From an uncultured Mycoplasmatota bacterium (GTDB lineage Bacteria > Bacillota_I > Bacilli_A > RF39 > UBA660), in NCBI GenBank assembly GCA_948466315.1, contig CAOJZZ010000005.1, forward strand, positions 1 to 41,272: a DNA stretch of 41,272 nucleotides, in the 5' to 3' direction. Below, in pieces: positions 1 to 7,891 of this stretch. The notes below the pieces were generated by a model that saw only the letters and a list, made by a program, of their open reading frames with translations, made no database searches and was not told the DNA's origin. A program made the translations under genes and the position numbers. Each line of letters starts with the position of its first letter. The stretch's first letter is position 1.

Positions 1-410
1 CTATAAACAACATTTCCACAAACTAATTTACCCTCTGTTGTACTATTACAAGCAACTCCATCTGGCGAAGTTGAAGTAATACTTGCTAAATTTGCATCAA
101 CATCTCCTTTGTTTTGCACTGTCAATAAATAATTACACTTATCTCCAGGTTTTGATAATTTAATTGCATCTACTGTAACAGAATTATCAGTAACTGTTGC
201 ATTACCACAAGTAGTCGTACTAGTACCTGTTGATACTCCAGGTACTGTTCCCTTTGCCAATTTTATATCCCAGTTAAATGCACTTTGAGTAACTGTTCCA
301 AATCTAACATTTAACGAAGTACTCAATGCCGCATACGCAAGCGAAACTCCTGTTACTGCTACCAATAATGCTAAAATTGATACATACATACTTTTTCTAT
401 CCTTATTCAT
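1..410 (-). CDS. Secreted four-cysteine paralog, array copy 1 (partial)
   Basis: The first visible member of a tandem family; its C-terminal end lies beyond the left edge of the window. The start is the ATG at 408-410, preceded by GAGGAAGTGATAAA, a good ribosome site. The protein begins with a short basic stretch (MNKDRK), one hydrophobic segment and an AYA|AL signal-peptidase-I-like site. The mature part opens with the family pattern LxxxFGxxTQxxxxWDI. All four family cysteines are present in the visible part (in TCGNA, DKCNY, VACN and LVCGN). It is closest to the next copy, sharing IKLSKPGDKC and TSPDGVAC. The function is unknown. A secreted, disulfide-stabilised beta-rich surface or fibre subunit of TasA/SipW-substrate type is a guess based on the N-terminal pattern. 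Confidence 0.75.
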   Translation of the reverse strand, partial: MNKDRKSMYVSILALLVAVTGVSLAYAALSTSLNVRFGTVTQSAFNWDIKLAKGTVPGVSTGTSTTTCGNATVTDNSVTVDAIKLSKPGDKCNYLLTVQNKGDVDANLASITSTSPDGVACNSTTEGKLVCGNVVY

Positions 411-447
411 TTTATCACTTCCTCAATATCATATTTTCTAATTATAA

Positions 448-1035
448 TTAATCTTGTCCATATACTAATGTAAATCCTGCTCCTATATGCGTCACCTCCT
501 CATTAGAAACGTTAGGTAATACTTCATACGATACCACTAAATAAAAATTTGATACCCCATTAATTCTTTCCACCTTTTGCTCCCTACTAGTTAGAAGACT
601 AGTACCTGCACTATCATTAGCCAAACTATAGACAACATTACCACAAACTAATTTACCCTCTTCCATCCTATTACAAGCAACTCCATCTGGTGAAGTAGCT
701 GTAATGCTTGTCAAGTTTGCATCAATATCCCCTTTATTTTGAACTTCTAAAGGATATGTACATTTATCTCCTGGTTTAGATAACTTAATTGAATCAATAG
801 TAGCCGAACTATCAGTAACTGTTGCATTACCACAAACAGTTGTACCAGTACCAGATGATACACCAGCTACTATTCCACTATTTAATTTTATATCCCAATT
901 AAAAGAACTCTGTGTAACTGTTCCAAATTTAATCTTCAAAGATGTGCTTAATGCTGCATATGCCATTGAAACTCCAACTACAGCAACAACTAATGATAAA
1001 AGCGAAACATACATTACTTTCCTATCTTTATTCAT
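448..1035 (-). CDS. Secreted four-cysteine paralog, array copy 2
   Basis: A protein of 195 aa starting at the ATG at 1033-1035 behind AAGGAGAAAAGT. An in-frame upstream ATG at 1074 would overlap the preceding gene and has no ribosome site, so it was not used. Residues 1-6 are basic, 8-24 hydrophobic, and the signal cleavage is predicted after AYA (about residue 27). Cysteines sit at about 68, 92, 121 and 131, in the motifs VCGNA, DKCTY, VACN and LVCGN. The C terminus ends in the family pattern FTLVYGQ followed by one residue. There is no lipobox, sorting motif or C-terminal membrane segment, so the mature protein is probably released or assembled outside the cell. Function unknown. Confidence 0.8.
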   Translation of the reverse strand: MNKDRKVMYVSLLSLVVAVVGVSMAYAALSTSLKIKFGTVTQSSFNWDIKLNSGIVAGVSSGTGTTVCGNATVTDSSATIDSIKLSKPGDKCTYPLEVQNKGDIDANLTSITATSPDGVACNRMEEGKLVCGNVVYSLANDSAGTSLLTSREQKVERINGVSNFYLVVSYEVLPNVSNEEVTHIGAGFTLVYGQD

Positions 1036-1060
1036 ACTTTTCTCCTTAATATTTCTATTT

Positions 1061-1645
1061 CTAGGCATGTACAAAATTTAAAACAAAACCTGCTCTAGAT
1101 TGATTAATAGGTACACTACTAACATCTACTCCAGTATAAGAAACAACCAAATATACTGTCTTTGTTTGATTTATTCCTACTATTTGACTATCATCTAGCG
1201 CTATCTTTCCATCAACATCCTGTGCCAATTTATAAGTTAAATTTCCACATACCATTTTTGATTCAACTGAAAAGTCACACGCCACTCCATTAGGTGTTAC
1301 TGGTGTAATAGATCCCAATCTAGCAACAATTCCACCAAAATTTTCTACAACTAAAGCATAAACACACCGATCATCTGGCTTTGACAAAGTAGTAGTAGAA
1401 ATAGTAACAGAATCCTTAGTAACCGCAGCATTACCACAACTTCTCCCCGTTGAACTAGTCCCAAAAGCTTCTCCAGCAACTGTACCATCTTGAAAACCAA
1501 TATCCCATGTCAACGGCTTTTGTGTTACTTTCCCAAATTTAACACTTATAGTTGCCCCAAGTGCTGCATATGCAATTGATAAACATGCTACTATTACTAC
1601 TAAAGTTAAAATTGAAATATACATATTTTTACGTTCTTTACTCAT
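1061..1645 (-). CDS. Secreted four-cysteine paralog, array copy 3
   Basis: A protein of 194 aa with an ATG start at 1643-1645 after GTTAGGAAGGAAAAA. It has the same architecture as its neighbours: MSKERK, a hydrophobic segment, AYA cleavage site, FGKVTQ, WDIGF and four cysteines (SCGNA, DRCVY, VACD, VCGN). The linker before the first cysteine has the form GTSSTGRSCGNA, shared in outline with copies 4 and 5 but not copies 1 and 2. The last residues (FVLNFVHA) depart from the usual YxQ ending. It reads in the same direction as the other copies, with a 25-bp gap to copy 2, so cotranscription is likely. Function unknown. Confidence 0.8.
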   Translation of the reverse strand: MSKERKNMYISILTLVVIVACLSIAYAALGATISVKFGKVTQKPLTWDIGFQDGTVAGEAFGTSSTGRSCGNAAVTKDSVTISTTTLSKPDDRCVYALVVENFGGIVARLGSITPVTPNGVACDFSVESKMVCGNLTYKLAQDVDGKIALDDSQIVGINQTKTVYLVVSYTGVDVSSVPINQSRAGFVLNFVHA

Positions 1646-1675
1646 TTTTTCCTTCCTAACTATTTTTACCTAAAA

Positions 1676-2260
1676 TTACGATTGTGCATAACTAAGTGTA
1701 AATGCAGCCCCTGACTGAGTTGTATTCGTAGCATTCAAAGAAGCACCAGTATATGAAACAACCAAATAAACAGGAAGCGAAGCGCCTATTGCTAATAACC
1801 TATTACTTGCCAAAATAGTGTTACCTGAGCTATCACTAGTCAATTTATAAGTTAAATTTCCACATACCATTGTTGCTCCATTAGATGTACTACATGCAGT
1901 ACTATTGGGATTTTTCGGTGTAATACTGCTTAAAGTTGCAGCAATAGTACCACTATTCTTAATCGTTAAGGGATAAGTGCATTTATCCTCTGGTTTTGAC
2001 AAAGAAGTTGCAGAAACTGTAACTGTAGTAGCTGTAATTGTCGCATCCCCACAAACTCTACCAGTTGCACTTGTTCCAGCGGCTGTTCCTACAACAGTAC
2101 TACCTTGAAATCCTACATTCCAAGTCAAGGCATTTTGGGTAATATCCCCAAACTGAATATTAAGAGTTGCACTAAGAGCCGCATATGCTAACGACAAACC
2201 ACCCACAATTACTACTAATGTTAAAATTAAAATATACATATTTTTTCTCTTATAATCCAC
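1676..2260 (-). CDS. Secreted four-cysteine paralog, array copy 4
   Basis: A protein of 194 aa that starts with GTG at 2258-2260; the ribosome site GAGGTGA lies seven bases upstream. The N terminus MDYKRKNMYI aligns with copy 3, followed by the hydrophobic segment and SLAYA cleavage site. The mature region carries FGDITQNALTWNVGFQ, then GRVCGDA, DKCTYP, TACS and MVCGNLTYKLTSDS around the four cysteines. It is clearly closest to copy 5, sharing TQNALTWNVGF and TSATGR, which suggests a recent duplication of this pair. It ends in FTLSYAQS. Confidence 0.8.
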   Translation of the reverse strand: MDYKRKNMYILILTLVVIVGGLSLAYAALSATLNIQFGDITQNALTWNVGFQGSTVVGTAAGTSATGRVCGDATITATTVTVSATSLSKPEDKCTYPLTIKNSGTIAATLSSITPKNPNSTACSTSNGATMVCGNLTYKLTSDSSGNTILASNRLLAIGASLPVYLVVSYTGASLNATNTTQSGAAFTLSYAQS

Positions 2261-2294
2261 CTTATCTTCACCTCACATAATCATAATATCATTA

Positions 2295-2885
2295 CTACGA
2301 TTGAGCATAACTAAGAACAAACTTTGCACCTGATTGAGTAACAGCTGAACTATTCAACCCAGCACCTGTATAAGAAGCCACTAAATAAACAGTAAGAGAG
2401 GCCCCCGCATTCAATGTTGTATTGGCATTTATTGCTGTAGCACCACCGCTATCACTTGTTAATTTATAAGTAATATTACCACATACCATTGTAGCACCAC
2501 TAGCAGTAGCACAAGTTGTACTAGTAGGTTTAGTTGGTGTTATAGAACTAAGTCTAGCTGCAATACCACCACTATTTCTTATAGTCAAAGTATAAGTACA
2601 TTTATCACCTGGCTTAGACAAAGTAGTAGCCGCTACACTAACAGTACTAGCAGTAATAGTGGCATTACCACAACTCCTACCAGTAGCGGAAGTTCCAGCA
2701 GCAGCTCCTGCAGCAGAGGTTCCAGTAAACCCAACATTCCATGTTAAAGCATTTTGGGTAATACCAGAAAAAGAAATATTTAAAGTTGCACTAAGAGCCG
2801 CATATGCTACCACGATTCCTATTATTAACACTGAAACTATACAAAGAGCTATATTTAATACTTTTCTATTCTTAATAAACATCAC
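2295..2885 (-). CDS. Secreted four-cysteine paralog, array copy 5
   Basis: A protein of up to 196 aa. The start is ambiguous: GTG (2883-2885) and ATG (2880-2882) both lie inside or directly against a very strong Shine-Dalgarno (AAGGGAGGTGAT). The best-spaced codon, about eight bases after GGAGG, is an ATT. Domain order is the same as in the other copies: hydrophobic segment, VAYA cleavage site, FSGITQNALTWNVGF, then cysteines in SCGNA, DKCTY, TTCA and MVCGN. The mature sequence is unusually rich in Ala, Ser, Thr and Gly. It ends in FVLSYAQS. The 34-bp gap to copy 4 is consistent with one transcript. Confidence 0.78.
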   Translation of the reverse strand: MMFIKNRKVLNIALCIVSVLIIGIVVAYAALSATLNISFSGITQNALTWNVGFTGTSAAGAAAGTSATGRSCGNATITASTVSVAATTLSKPGDKCTYTLTIRNSGGIAARLSSITPTKPTSTTCATASGATMVCGNITYKLTSDSGGATAINANTTLNAGASLTVYLVASYTGAGLNSSAVTQSGAKFVLSYAQS

Positions 2886-2909
2886 CTCCCTTAAATAAAA
2901 TACTAATTT

Positions 2910-3506
2910 TTAATGTTGTCCATAAACAATAGTAAAACCAAAACCTGATTGTGAAAAATCACTTGTTGAACTAGTAGTACCTGAATACTCAGCAGTTAAC
3001 ACCACATTTCTAGTAGTAGCAGTACTTCCACTCTTAGCAGCCAAAACATTACCAACAGCAGGCTGAATACTACTAGTAGCAGAATCGTATCTCAATTTAT
3101 AAGTAATATTACCGCATATCATTGTAGAACCACTAGCAGTACTACACGTTGTACTAGAAGGTTTCCTTGGTGTAATAGAAGTAATTGAGGCTCCAAGCGT
3201 ACCATTATTTCTTACTTGAAAAGTATAAGAACACTTATCTCCACTCTTGGTTAATTTAACTTTAATTCCAGAAATAGTAGTTTTAGTAGCGGTAGCACTT
3301 CCACAAGTAACATTCGCATTAGTTGTAACTCCAGCAATACTCCCAGTATTAAACCCAACATCCCAAGTTAAAGCGGATTGAGTCAAATTACCAAATTGAA
3401 TATTCAAAGTTGTACTAAGAGCTGCATAAGCAACAGTCAACCCAACAACAAAAGCAATCAAAATACCAATAGTTATAAATAATATATTATAATTTCTTCT
3501 TTTCAT
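2910..3506 (-). CDS. Secreted four-cysteine paralog, array copy 6
   Basis: A protein of 198 aa, the copy nearest the upstream end of the array. The ATG at 3504-3506 follows AAAGGAG with nine-base spacing. The N terminus MKRRNYNILF differs from the other copies, but the VAYA cleavage site, FGNLTQSALTWDVGF and the four cysteines (VTCGS, DKCSY, TTCS, MICGN) are retained. A Ser/Thr-rich insertion (about residues 150-180) makes it slightly longer than its neighbours. The C terminus is FTIVYGQH. No promoter could be fixed with confidence in the 69 bp between it and the truncated gene upstream. Confidence 0.8.
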   Translation of the reverse strand: MKRRNYNILFITIGILIAFVVGLTVAYAALSTTLNIQFGNLTQSALTWDVGFNTGSIAGVTTNANVTCGSATATKTTISGIKVKLTKSGDKCSYTFQVRNNGTLGASITSITPRKPSSTTCSTASGSTMICGNITYKLRYDSATSSIQPAVGNVLAAKSGSTATTRNVVLTAEYSGTTSSTSDFSQSGFGFTIVYGQH

Positions 3507-3575
3507 CCTTAACTGCTCCTTTATGATATACTACTAATAATATTATCCCAATATACTTAAGACACTATATACGGA

Positions 3576-3851
3576 TTACTGAATGTACCATTCCCCCCCA
3601 CTTATAACAATACCATGTATAAGAGAAATAGAAGGTCGAAGACCAAATGAAGCATCAGAATCTGAATTATCTACATAAGTTCTGTCAAAATAAAACATTC
3701 TAGCACAACCATAAGGACCACTACAACCATTTCCAGGAGTCATAATCCACCATTTTTGACCTCTAGACAAATACCCCAGCACAGAAAAACTAGCATTCAA
3801 AGCTGAATATCCTATACTAATAAAGGTAGAAAACATCAATAGTACCAACAA
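3576..3851 (-). pseudogene. Collapsed surface-protein gene: signal segment joined to a C-terminal DUF6273-like tail
   Basis: An open frame of 91 codons beginning near a TTG at 3849-3851, with no convincing ribosome site. The first 25 residues match the signal region of the four-cysteine family (hydrophobic segment, GYSALNASFSV). Immediately afterwards the sequence becomes WWIMTPGNG, FDRTYV and SFGLRPSISL plus HGIVISGG. I know this pattern as the C-terminal end of the DUF6273-type surface domain common in low-GC gut bacteria. The bulk of both parent proteins is missing and the join is in frame, so this looks like the product of an internal deletion. It could still be expressed as a small secreted peptide, but I judge it a remnant. 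Confidence 0.5.
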
Positions 3852-3892
3852 TAAAATAATATTTATGGTCTTATAATATTTTTTATAATTAG

Positions 3893-4348
3893 TAAAAAAA
3901 GAACATTTTGAGATGTTCTATATTGGCGTGTATCAATTTACTAAAATCAGTAAAAATTTCAAGAATAATTTATATAGATTTATTTTTTTCTATATTTAAT
4001 TAAATTTTCTCGTAAAAAACCTAAACTCAAATAGAAACATACCAATAAATTTATAACTTCTAAAAAACAGTTTTATTTATTCCCCAAAATCTAACAAGTT
4101 ACTAAATAATTATATAAAAAACACTTCAGATAATCCTAATAATACCCTCCCACTCTACTATAAATAATCATACTATAAAACTATATTTTAGTCAACCATT
4201 TTTGTTTTTGAGTTTCGGTTTTTTATGAGAATTTTAAATATAATTGTAGTGACTTTTAAAGTTTTATAAATTTTTTCAGAATTTTCCTAAAATCCCAATA
4301 TTTATCCATACCAATATAGAACATTCTCAAATGTTCTTTTTTTCTAAT
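3893..4348. repeat. Inverted-repeat-bounded non-coding unit (possible MITE or paired IS ends)
   Basis: The two ends are inverted copies of each other. At 3894-3935 the plus strand reads seven A, GAACATTTTGAGATGTTC, TATATTGG. At 4310-4347 the minus strand reads seven A, GAACATTTGAGAATGTTC, TATATTGG. The similarity continues more weakly inwards (ATTGGCGTGTATCA versus ATTGGTATGGATAA). Each end is also a self-complementary hairpin followed by a T-run pointing outwards, so each would work as a terminator. The roughly 370 bp between them has no open frame, only AT-rich sequence. The right end abuts the decayed transposase, so one end may be that element's terminus. No target duplication could be assigned. 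Confidence 0.5.
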
Positions 4349-4366
4349 GATTAAGTTAGAGAATAT

Positions 4367-5466
4367 CTAAAGTTTTAACTGTAGTTGTTTATATTTTTCA
4401 CGTTTCTCTATTTTTTGATATTCCTTGATACCTACACGCACATATTTTAGTATCTCACTAGTTCCCTTTGAAATTTGACTAAACCATACAAACACTTTTC
4501 TTCTTAATGATTTACTTCTTTCTAGTATTTTGATTGTTAGAAGCTTTTTATTCATATCTTCAATTAACATTCTCAAATATCCCATGTGAATCATTAACAT
4601 TAAGTTTAAATTATTCATCGCTTTTAATGTTCTTACTCTCATGTCTTAAAATTCATATTCTTACTTTTTACTTTTAAAATATTCTTCTACCATCCATCTA
4701 TAAAAATATGTGATACTGATATTTCTACTTTTTCATCCTCAAACCACAATTCTATTTTTACTTTTCCTTTTCTCTTTAATGCCTCTTGATATTCATTTTT
4801 TTCTTCCCTTTAAAGAGAAAATTTCTCTTATCATTCATTCTTATCACTTTTGTCTACATAACTTATGATTTTACTATCATCGCATCCTCTATCAAATACC
4901 ATATTACATTTTCTGTTTAATACGTTGATTACCATATCTATACTTTCCATAATATATTGATTCTTACTTACAAATCCTTCACTATATACACTAATTGGTT
5001 GTTTCTAATTTTTTCCTAATATTACTGCTTCACATATATAATACCCGTTTACCACTCTCTTATCTGGATCTGATGCCTCTATTATTTGGTCTAGGTCTTC
5101 AAACTTTTTTCCATATCTTTTTGATATATCACTATCATCAAATATGAATATTGCCTCATCAGGAAAATAATTCTTTACTTCATTTAAATAGTTTTCTTTC
5201 ATTAACCTAGTTTCTTCTTTATCTAAGGATTGTAGATTATCATACAGTCTTTCAATAGTATTTTTTAGTTTTACTCTTTCATCTAATGATTTTGATATTT
5301 CAGATATTAAACAACTCTTACTTTTAGATAATCCATATTTCATGTCACTTATAAAATTAGTTACCTTTTTATTTAATCCTTCTGACATTTTTTTAGAAAA
5401 ATTTAAAATTTCTCTTTTCATTTCATAACAATCCACAGTATAATTAATCAAGGAAATCACCTCCAT
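4367..5466 (-). pseudogene. Decayed IS4-like DDE transposase
   Basis: The N-terminal half is open from the ATG at 5464-5466 (RBS GGAGGTGA) to a stop at 5005. It includes FDDSDISKRYGKKFEDL and NGYYICEAV, which fit the first catalytic Asp region of IS4-superfamily DDE transposases. Continuing leftwards, recognisable pieces remain in the same or shifted frames: QPISVYS, GFVSKNQYIMESID, MVFDRGCDDSKI (second Asp region), RNFLFKGKK, then WMVEEYFKSKK and a C-terminal part ending at 4367. In-frame stops lie at 5005-5007 and near 4840, a shift follows, and part of the segment before the C-terminal piece appears deleted. The enzyme cannot be made intact. Confidence 0.75.
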
Positions 5467-5540
5467 ATTTTTTGTTTAGTTAAAATTTTCTAACAATTAA
5501 ATTTTACTAAACTTTGGAAGTTTTTTTCTTATTTTTTATC

Positions 5541-5579
5541 AAAAAAGTGAATCTGTGTATAACACATTTTCACTTTTTC
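5541..5579. repeat. Long hairpin upstream of the transposase remnant
   Basis: The arms AAAAAAGTGAA and TTCACTTTTT enclose a second stem TGTGT/ACACA, with only a small internal bulge, giving an almost continuous hairpin. It is followed by T-rich sequence on both strands, so it could terminate transcription from either side. It may instead be part of the right end of the insertion sequence. The rest of 5467-5653 shows no gene. Confidence 0.45.
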
Positions 5580-5653
5580 TTTTTTTTCAAATTTTACCAA
5601 AACTCAAATTTTTGTTCTTATAATAAAAAATATTTTATAACTAATCATAACAT

Positions 5654-5689
5654 AAAAAATATAAGCCCACTAAATAGCTTATATTTTTT
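5654..5689. terminator. Bidirectional rho-independent terminator
   Basis: A perfect 13-bp stem, AAAAAATATAAGC pairing with GCTTATATTTTTT around a ten-base loop. The stem base gives a U-run on either strand. It lies eight bases beyond the stop of the 95-aa gene and so ends the three-gene unknown operon on the minus strand. Confidence 0.75.
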
Positions 5690-5696
5690 ATTTATC

Positions 5697-5984
5697 TTAC
5701 AAAAAATTTATTGCACTAATATCTTCATTAATTAAAGAAACTAATACGCCTACATTATACTTATCAAATTGTTTTTTCAACTTAGAAATATCAATTGAAA
5801 ATACTTCTAATCGTCTAACTAATAATTCATCAATTACTTCAATTCCAATCTCCCTAAAATAGTTAATAACATCTCTTACATTATCACAATCCATAATAAA
5901 ATTATATATAACAGAATCATCATTACTATTAATAATACGATGAAGTACTAAATCGTTAAAACCCAATTCCTTTAAAAATTCCAT
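5697..5984 (-). CDS. Small helical protein of unknown function (operon gene 3)
   Basis: A protein of 95 aa whose ATG (5982-5984) overlaps the TAA of the gene before it as TAATG, with AAGGAGG nine bases upstream. An earlier in-frame ATG at 6008 lies inside the previous gene and was not used. The sequence begins MEFLKELGFNDLVLHRII and is predicted to be entirely helical. Two segments resemble each other: FLKELGFNDLVLHRII and YFREIGIEVIDELLVRRL. This spacing of a hydrophobic helix, G[FI] and a second helix recalls mTERF-type helical repeats, but the likeness is weak. The overlap with the large protein upstream implies coupled translation and perhaps a complex. There is no signal peptide. Confidence 0.7.
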   Translation of the reverse strand: MEFLKELGFNDLVLHRIINSNDDSVIYNFIMDCDNVRDVINYFREIGIEVIDELLVRRLEVFSIDISKLKKQFDKYNVGVLVSLINEDISAINFL

Positions 5985-7879
5985 TATGCCATTCCTCCTT
6001 GTAAACATCCCCTAATAATCATAGCTAATCTATCATAGTCCTCTTGATTAATAATAGTATGATATGTAACAGCAAACATAAAACTATCAATAGACGGAGC
6101 AATTCTATTTTTTAACAAAGTATCAAATACTCGCAAAACCTTCAATTTAGAAATACGAATACCAGAAAAATTATAAGCTAATGGTTCATTTTGATCAGAA
6201 TAACTATTAATAGCTTTAATATAATCATGTTCAAAAATAGAATCATCTATCTCAAAAGAAACTACATTTTTCATAATTGAATCGTATTCTACTTGATTAT
6301 CAAATACTGGACATATTGTATTAGTTACTTCCATTTTATTCAAATCAGTAATACCACAATAAGGAAGATACTTATATTTTTTACTAAAACGCGTAATTTC
6401 ACCCTTTAATTGTAATTTTACAATATGATAATCACTTACTTCTACAAAAGGACCAGCAGCAACCAACTTACCATCAGCATCAACCTGTACCCTAGAAGCT
6501 TGATAAATATTATAAAATAAAATATCTAAAGGATTAACATTCGAACGTAAATTACTAAGATTATCTCTCAAATAATAAATACCTAATGGATGAATTTCAA
6601 TAAATTGGTCAGCAATATCAGCAAAATTAAGTGCCATCAAAGCTGTCAACGCCGGTCTAACAACCGCATTTTTCTCCATTAAAGAAAAACCATACTTTTC
6701 AAATAAAGATAAATTATTTCTTAATAATTCATGTGATAGAACTAATAATTGCTTACATTTATCAAAAACAACTGAAATCATTAATCCTTTACTTTCTAAC
6801 AAAGCTATATTTTTAGAAAAATCATCTGCAGCACCCTTTATGAAACTTAAAAGATTATCATCGCCATAAGAAAAGCCTAAATCATGTTCACTATCACTAC
6901 CAACATAACTAAAAAACATTTCTACTTCTTTTTTCATATATATACTTTGCTTAATCAATGAGTTACTTATTTGTAATAAATCATCTGGTTGTAACCCTTT
7001 TTCCAACGCAAGCTTTGTATTATTATCAATAATTTCCTTACTAGAATTAACCAAAAGAGCAAATAAAATTTTTCCTTTAGAAACTTCATCAATTTTAGAA
7101 AAATTATTCTCACTAAGTGCCTGGAAAATAATTTCCATTCGAGATAACCGACCATATTTAAGAATATCATTTTGAACAGCCATATCTAATAATGAAAACT
7201 GATAACCATATTTTTCAAATAATTGTAAAACATCATTTTTCATTAAAACTTCAGAAGAATTAAATTCATCTATTCCTATATTTTTTAGTTGTCTTTCAAA
7301 AATTTCATGATTATATTTCATCAAATCAACTAAAATTCTTTGTTTTACTTTTTCTTCCACCTTGCGTTTTGTAAACAACAAATGTAAAGTACTACTATCC
7401 TTAATAATAGAAGTATTATTAGGATCAGTTAACATAGTAATTAAATCTACATATTTATTAGTAACATTAAGAACAATATCTCGTCTTTTCTGTAAAGAAG
7501 CCCTTTCTTCTTTTTGAATATTAATAACTTCATTAACCTTATTAAGAAATAAATCAAAGGCCTCTAACTCATCACTTTCCAATTCTACTGTTGTATTTTC
7601 CTCAACATTCATAGTAATTATTTCTTTAATTAAAGACATCTCATTGATCATCGTATCAATTGTTTCATCATCATCAAAAGTAAAAGAACGAATCAACTTT
7701 TCTATTTTTTGAAAATCAATAGAATCAATAGACTTTATATCACTAACTAAATGATTAACCAAATCCTCATTTTCTTGGACAGAAGAATCTAATTGATCAT
7801 CATGACCATACAAAAACTCCTGATTTTTATCAACTTGCTCTTTCAATAAATTTATTAAAGTATTTTGTTGCTCTAACAT
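5984..7879 (-). CDS. Large helical protein of unknown function (operon gene 2)
   Basis: A protein of 631 aa from the ATG at 7877-7879 (GGAGG eight bases upstream); the adjacent TTG at 7882 is a less likely start. I do not recognise the family. It has no signal peptide or membrane segment, so it is probably cytoplasmic. The first 150 residues are acidic and coiled-coil-like. From about residue 215 a loose repeat recurs: LFEKYGYQFSLLDMAV, LESKGLMISVVFDKC and LFEKYGFSLMEKNAVVRPAL, each a hydrophobic helix with a central Gly. The C-terminal third (QLKGEITRFSKKYKYLPYCG onward) may be a separate domain. It lies 12 bp after the preceding gene and overlaps the next start codon. Confidence 0.75.
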   Translation of the reverse strand: MLEQQNTLINLLKEQVDKNQEFLYGHDDQLDSSVQENEDLVNHLVSDIKSIDSIDFQKIEKLIRSFTFDDDETIDTMINEMSLIKEIITMNVEENTTVELESDELEAFDLFLNKVNEVINIQKEERASLQKRRDIVLNVTNKYVDLITMLTDPNNTSIIKDSSTLHLLFTKRKVEEKVKQRILVDLMKYNHEIFERQLKNIGIDEFNSSEVLMKNDVLQLFEKYGYQFSLLDMAVQNDILKYGRLSRMEIIFQALSENNFSKIDEVSKGKILFALLVNSSKEIIDNNTKLALEKGLQPDDLLQISNSLIKQSIYMKKEVEMFFSYVGSDSEHDLGFSYGDDNLLSFIKGAADDFSKNIALLESKGLMISVVFDKCKQLLVLSHELLRNNLSLFEKYGFSLMEKNAVVRPALTALMALNFADIADQFIEIHPLGIYYLRDNLSNLRSNVNPLDILFYNIYQASRVQVDADGKLVAAGPFVEVSDYHIVKLQLKGEITRFSKKYKYLPYCGITDLNKMEVTNTICPVFDNQVEYDSIMKNVVSFEIDDSIFEHDYIKAINSYSDQNEPLAYNFSGIRISKLKVLRVFDTLLKNRIAPSIDSFMFAVTYHTIINQEDYDRLAMIIRGCLQGGMA

Positions 7880-7891
7880 CAATAATCCCTC

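Noticed and set aside
2659-2898. Plus-strand open frame antisense to array copy 5
   Set aside because: Ala/Pro/Val-rich composition is the mirror of the Ala/Thr/Gly codons of the real gene; no ribosome site.
5514-5735. Plus-strand open frame of 73 codons
   Set aside because: Almost only Phe, Asn, Ile and Lys, made of T- and A-runs, and it reads through a strong hairpin and a terminator.
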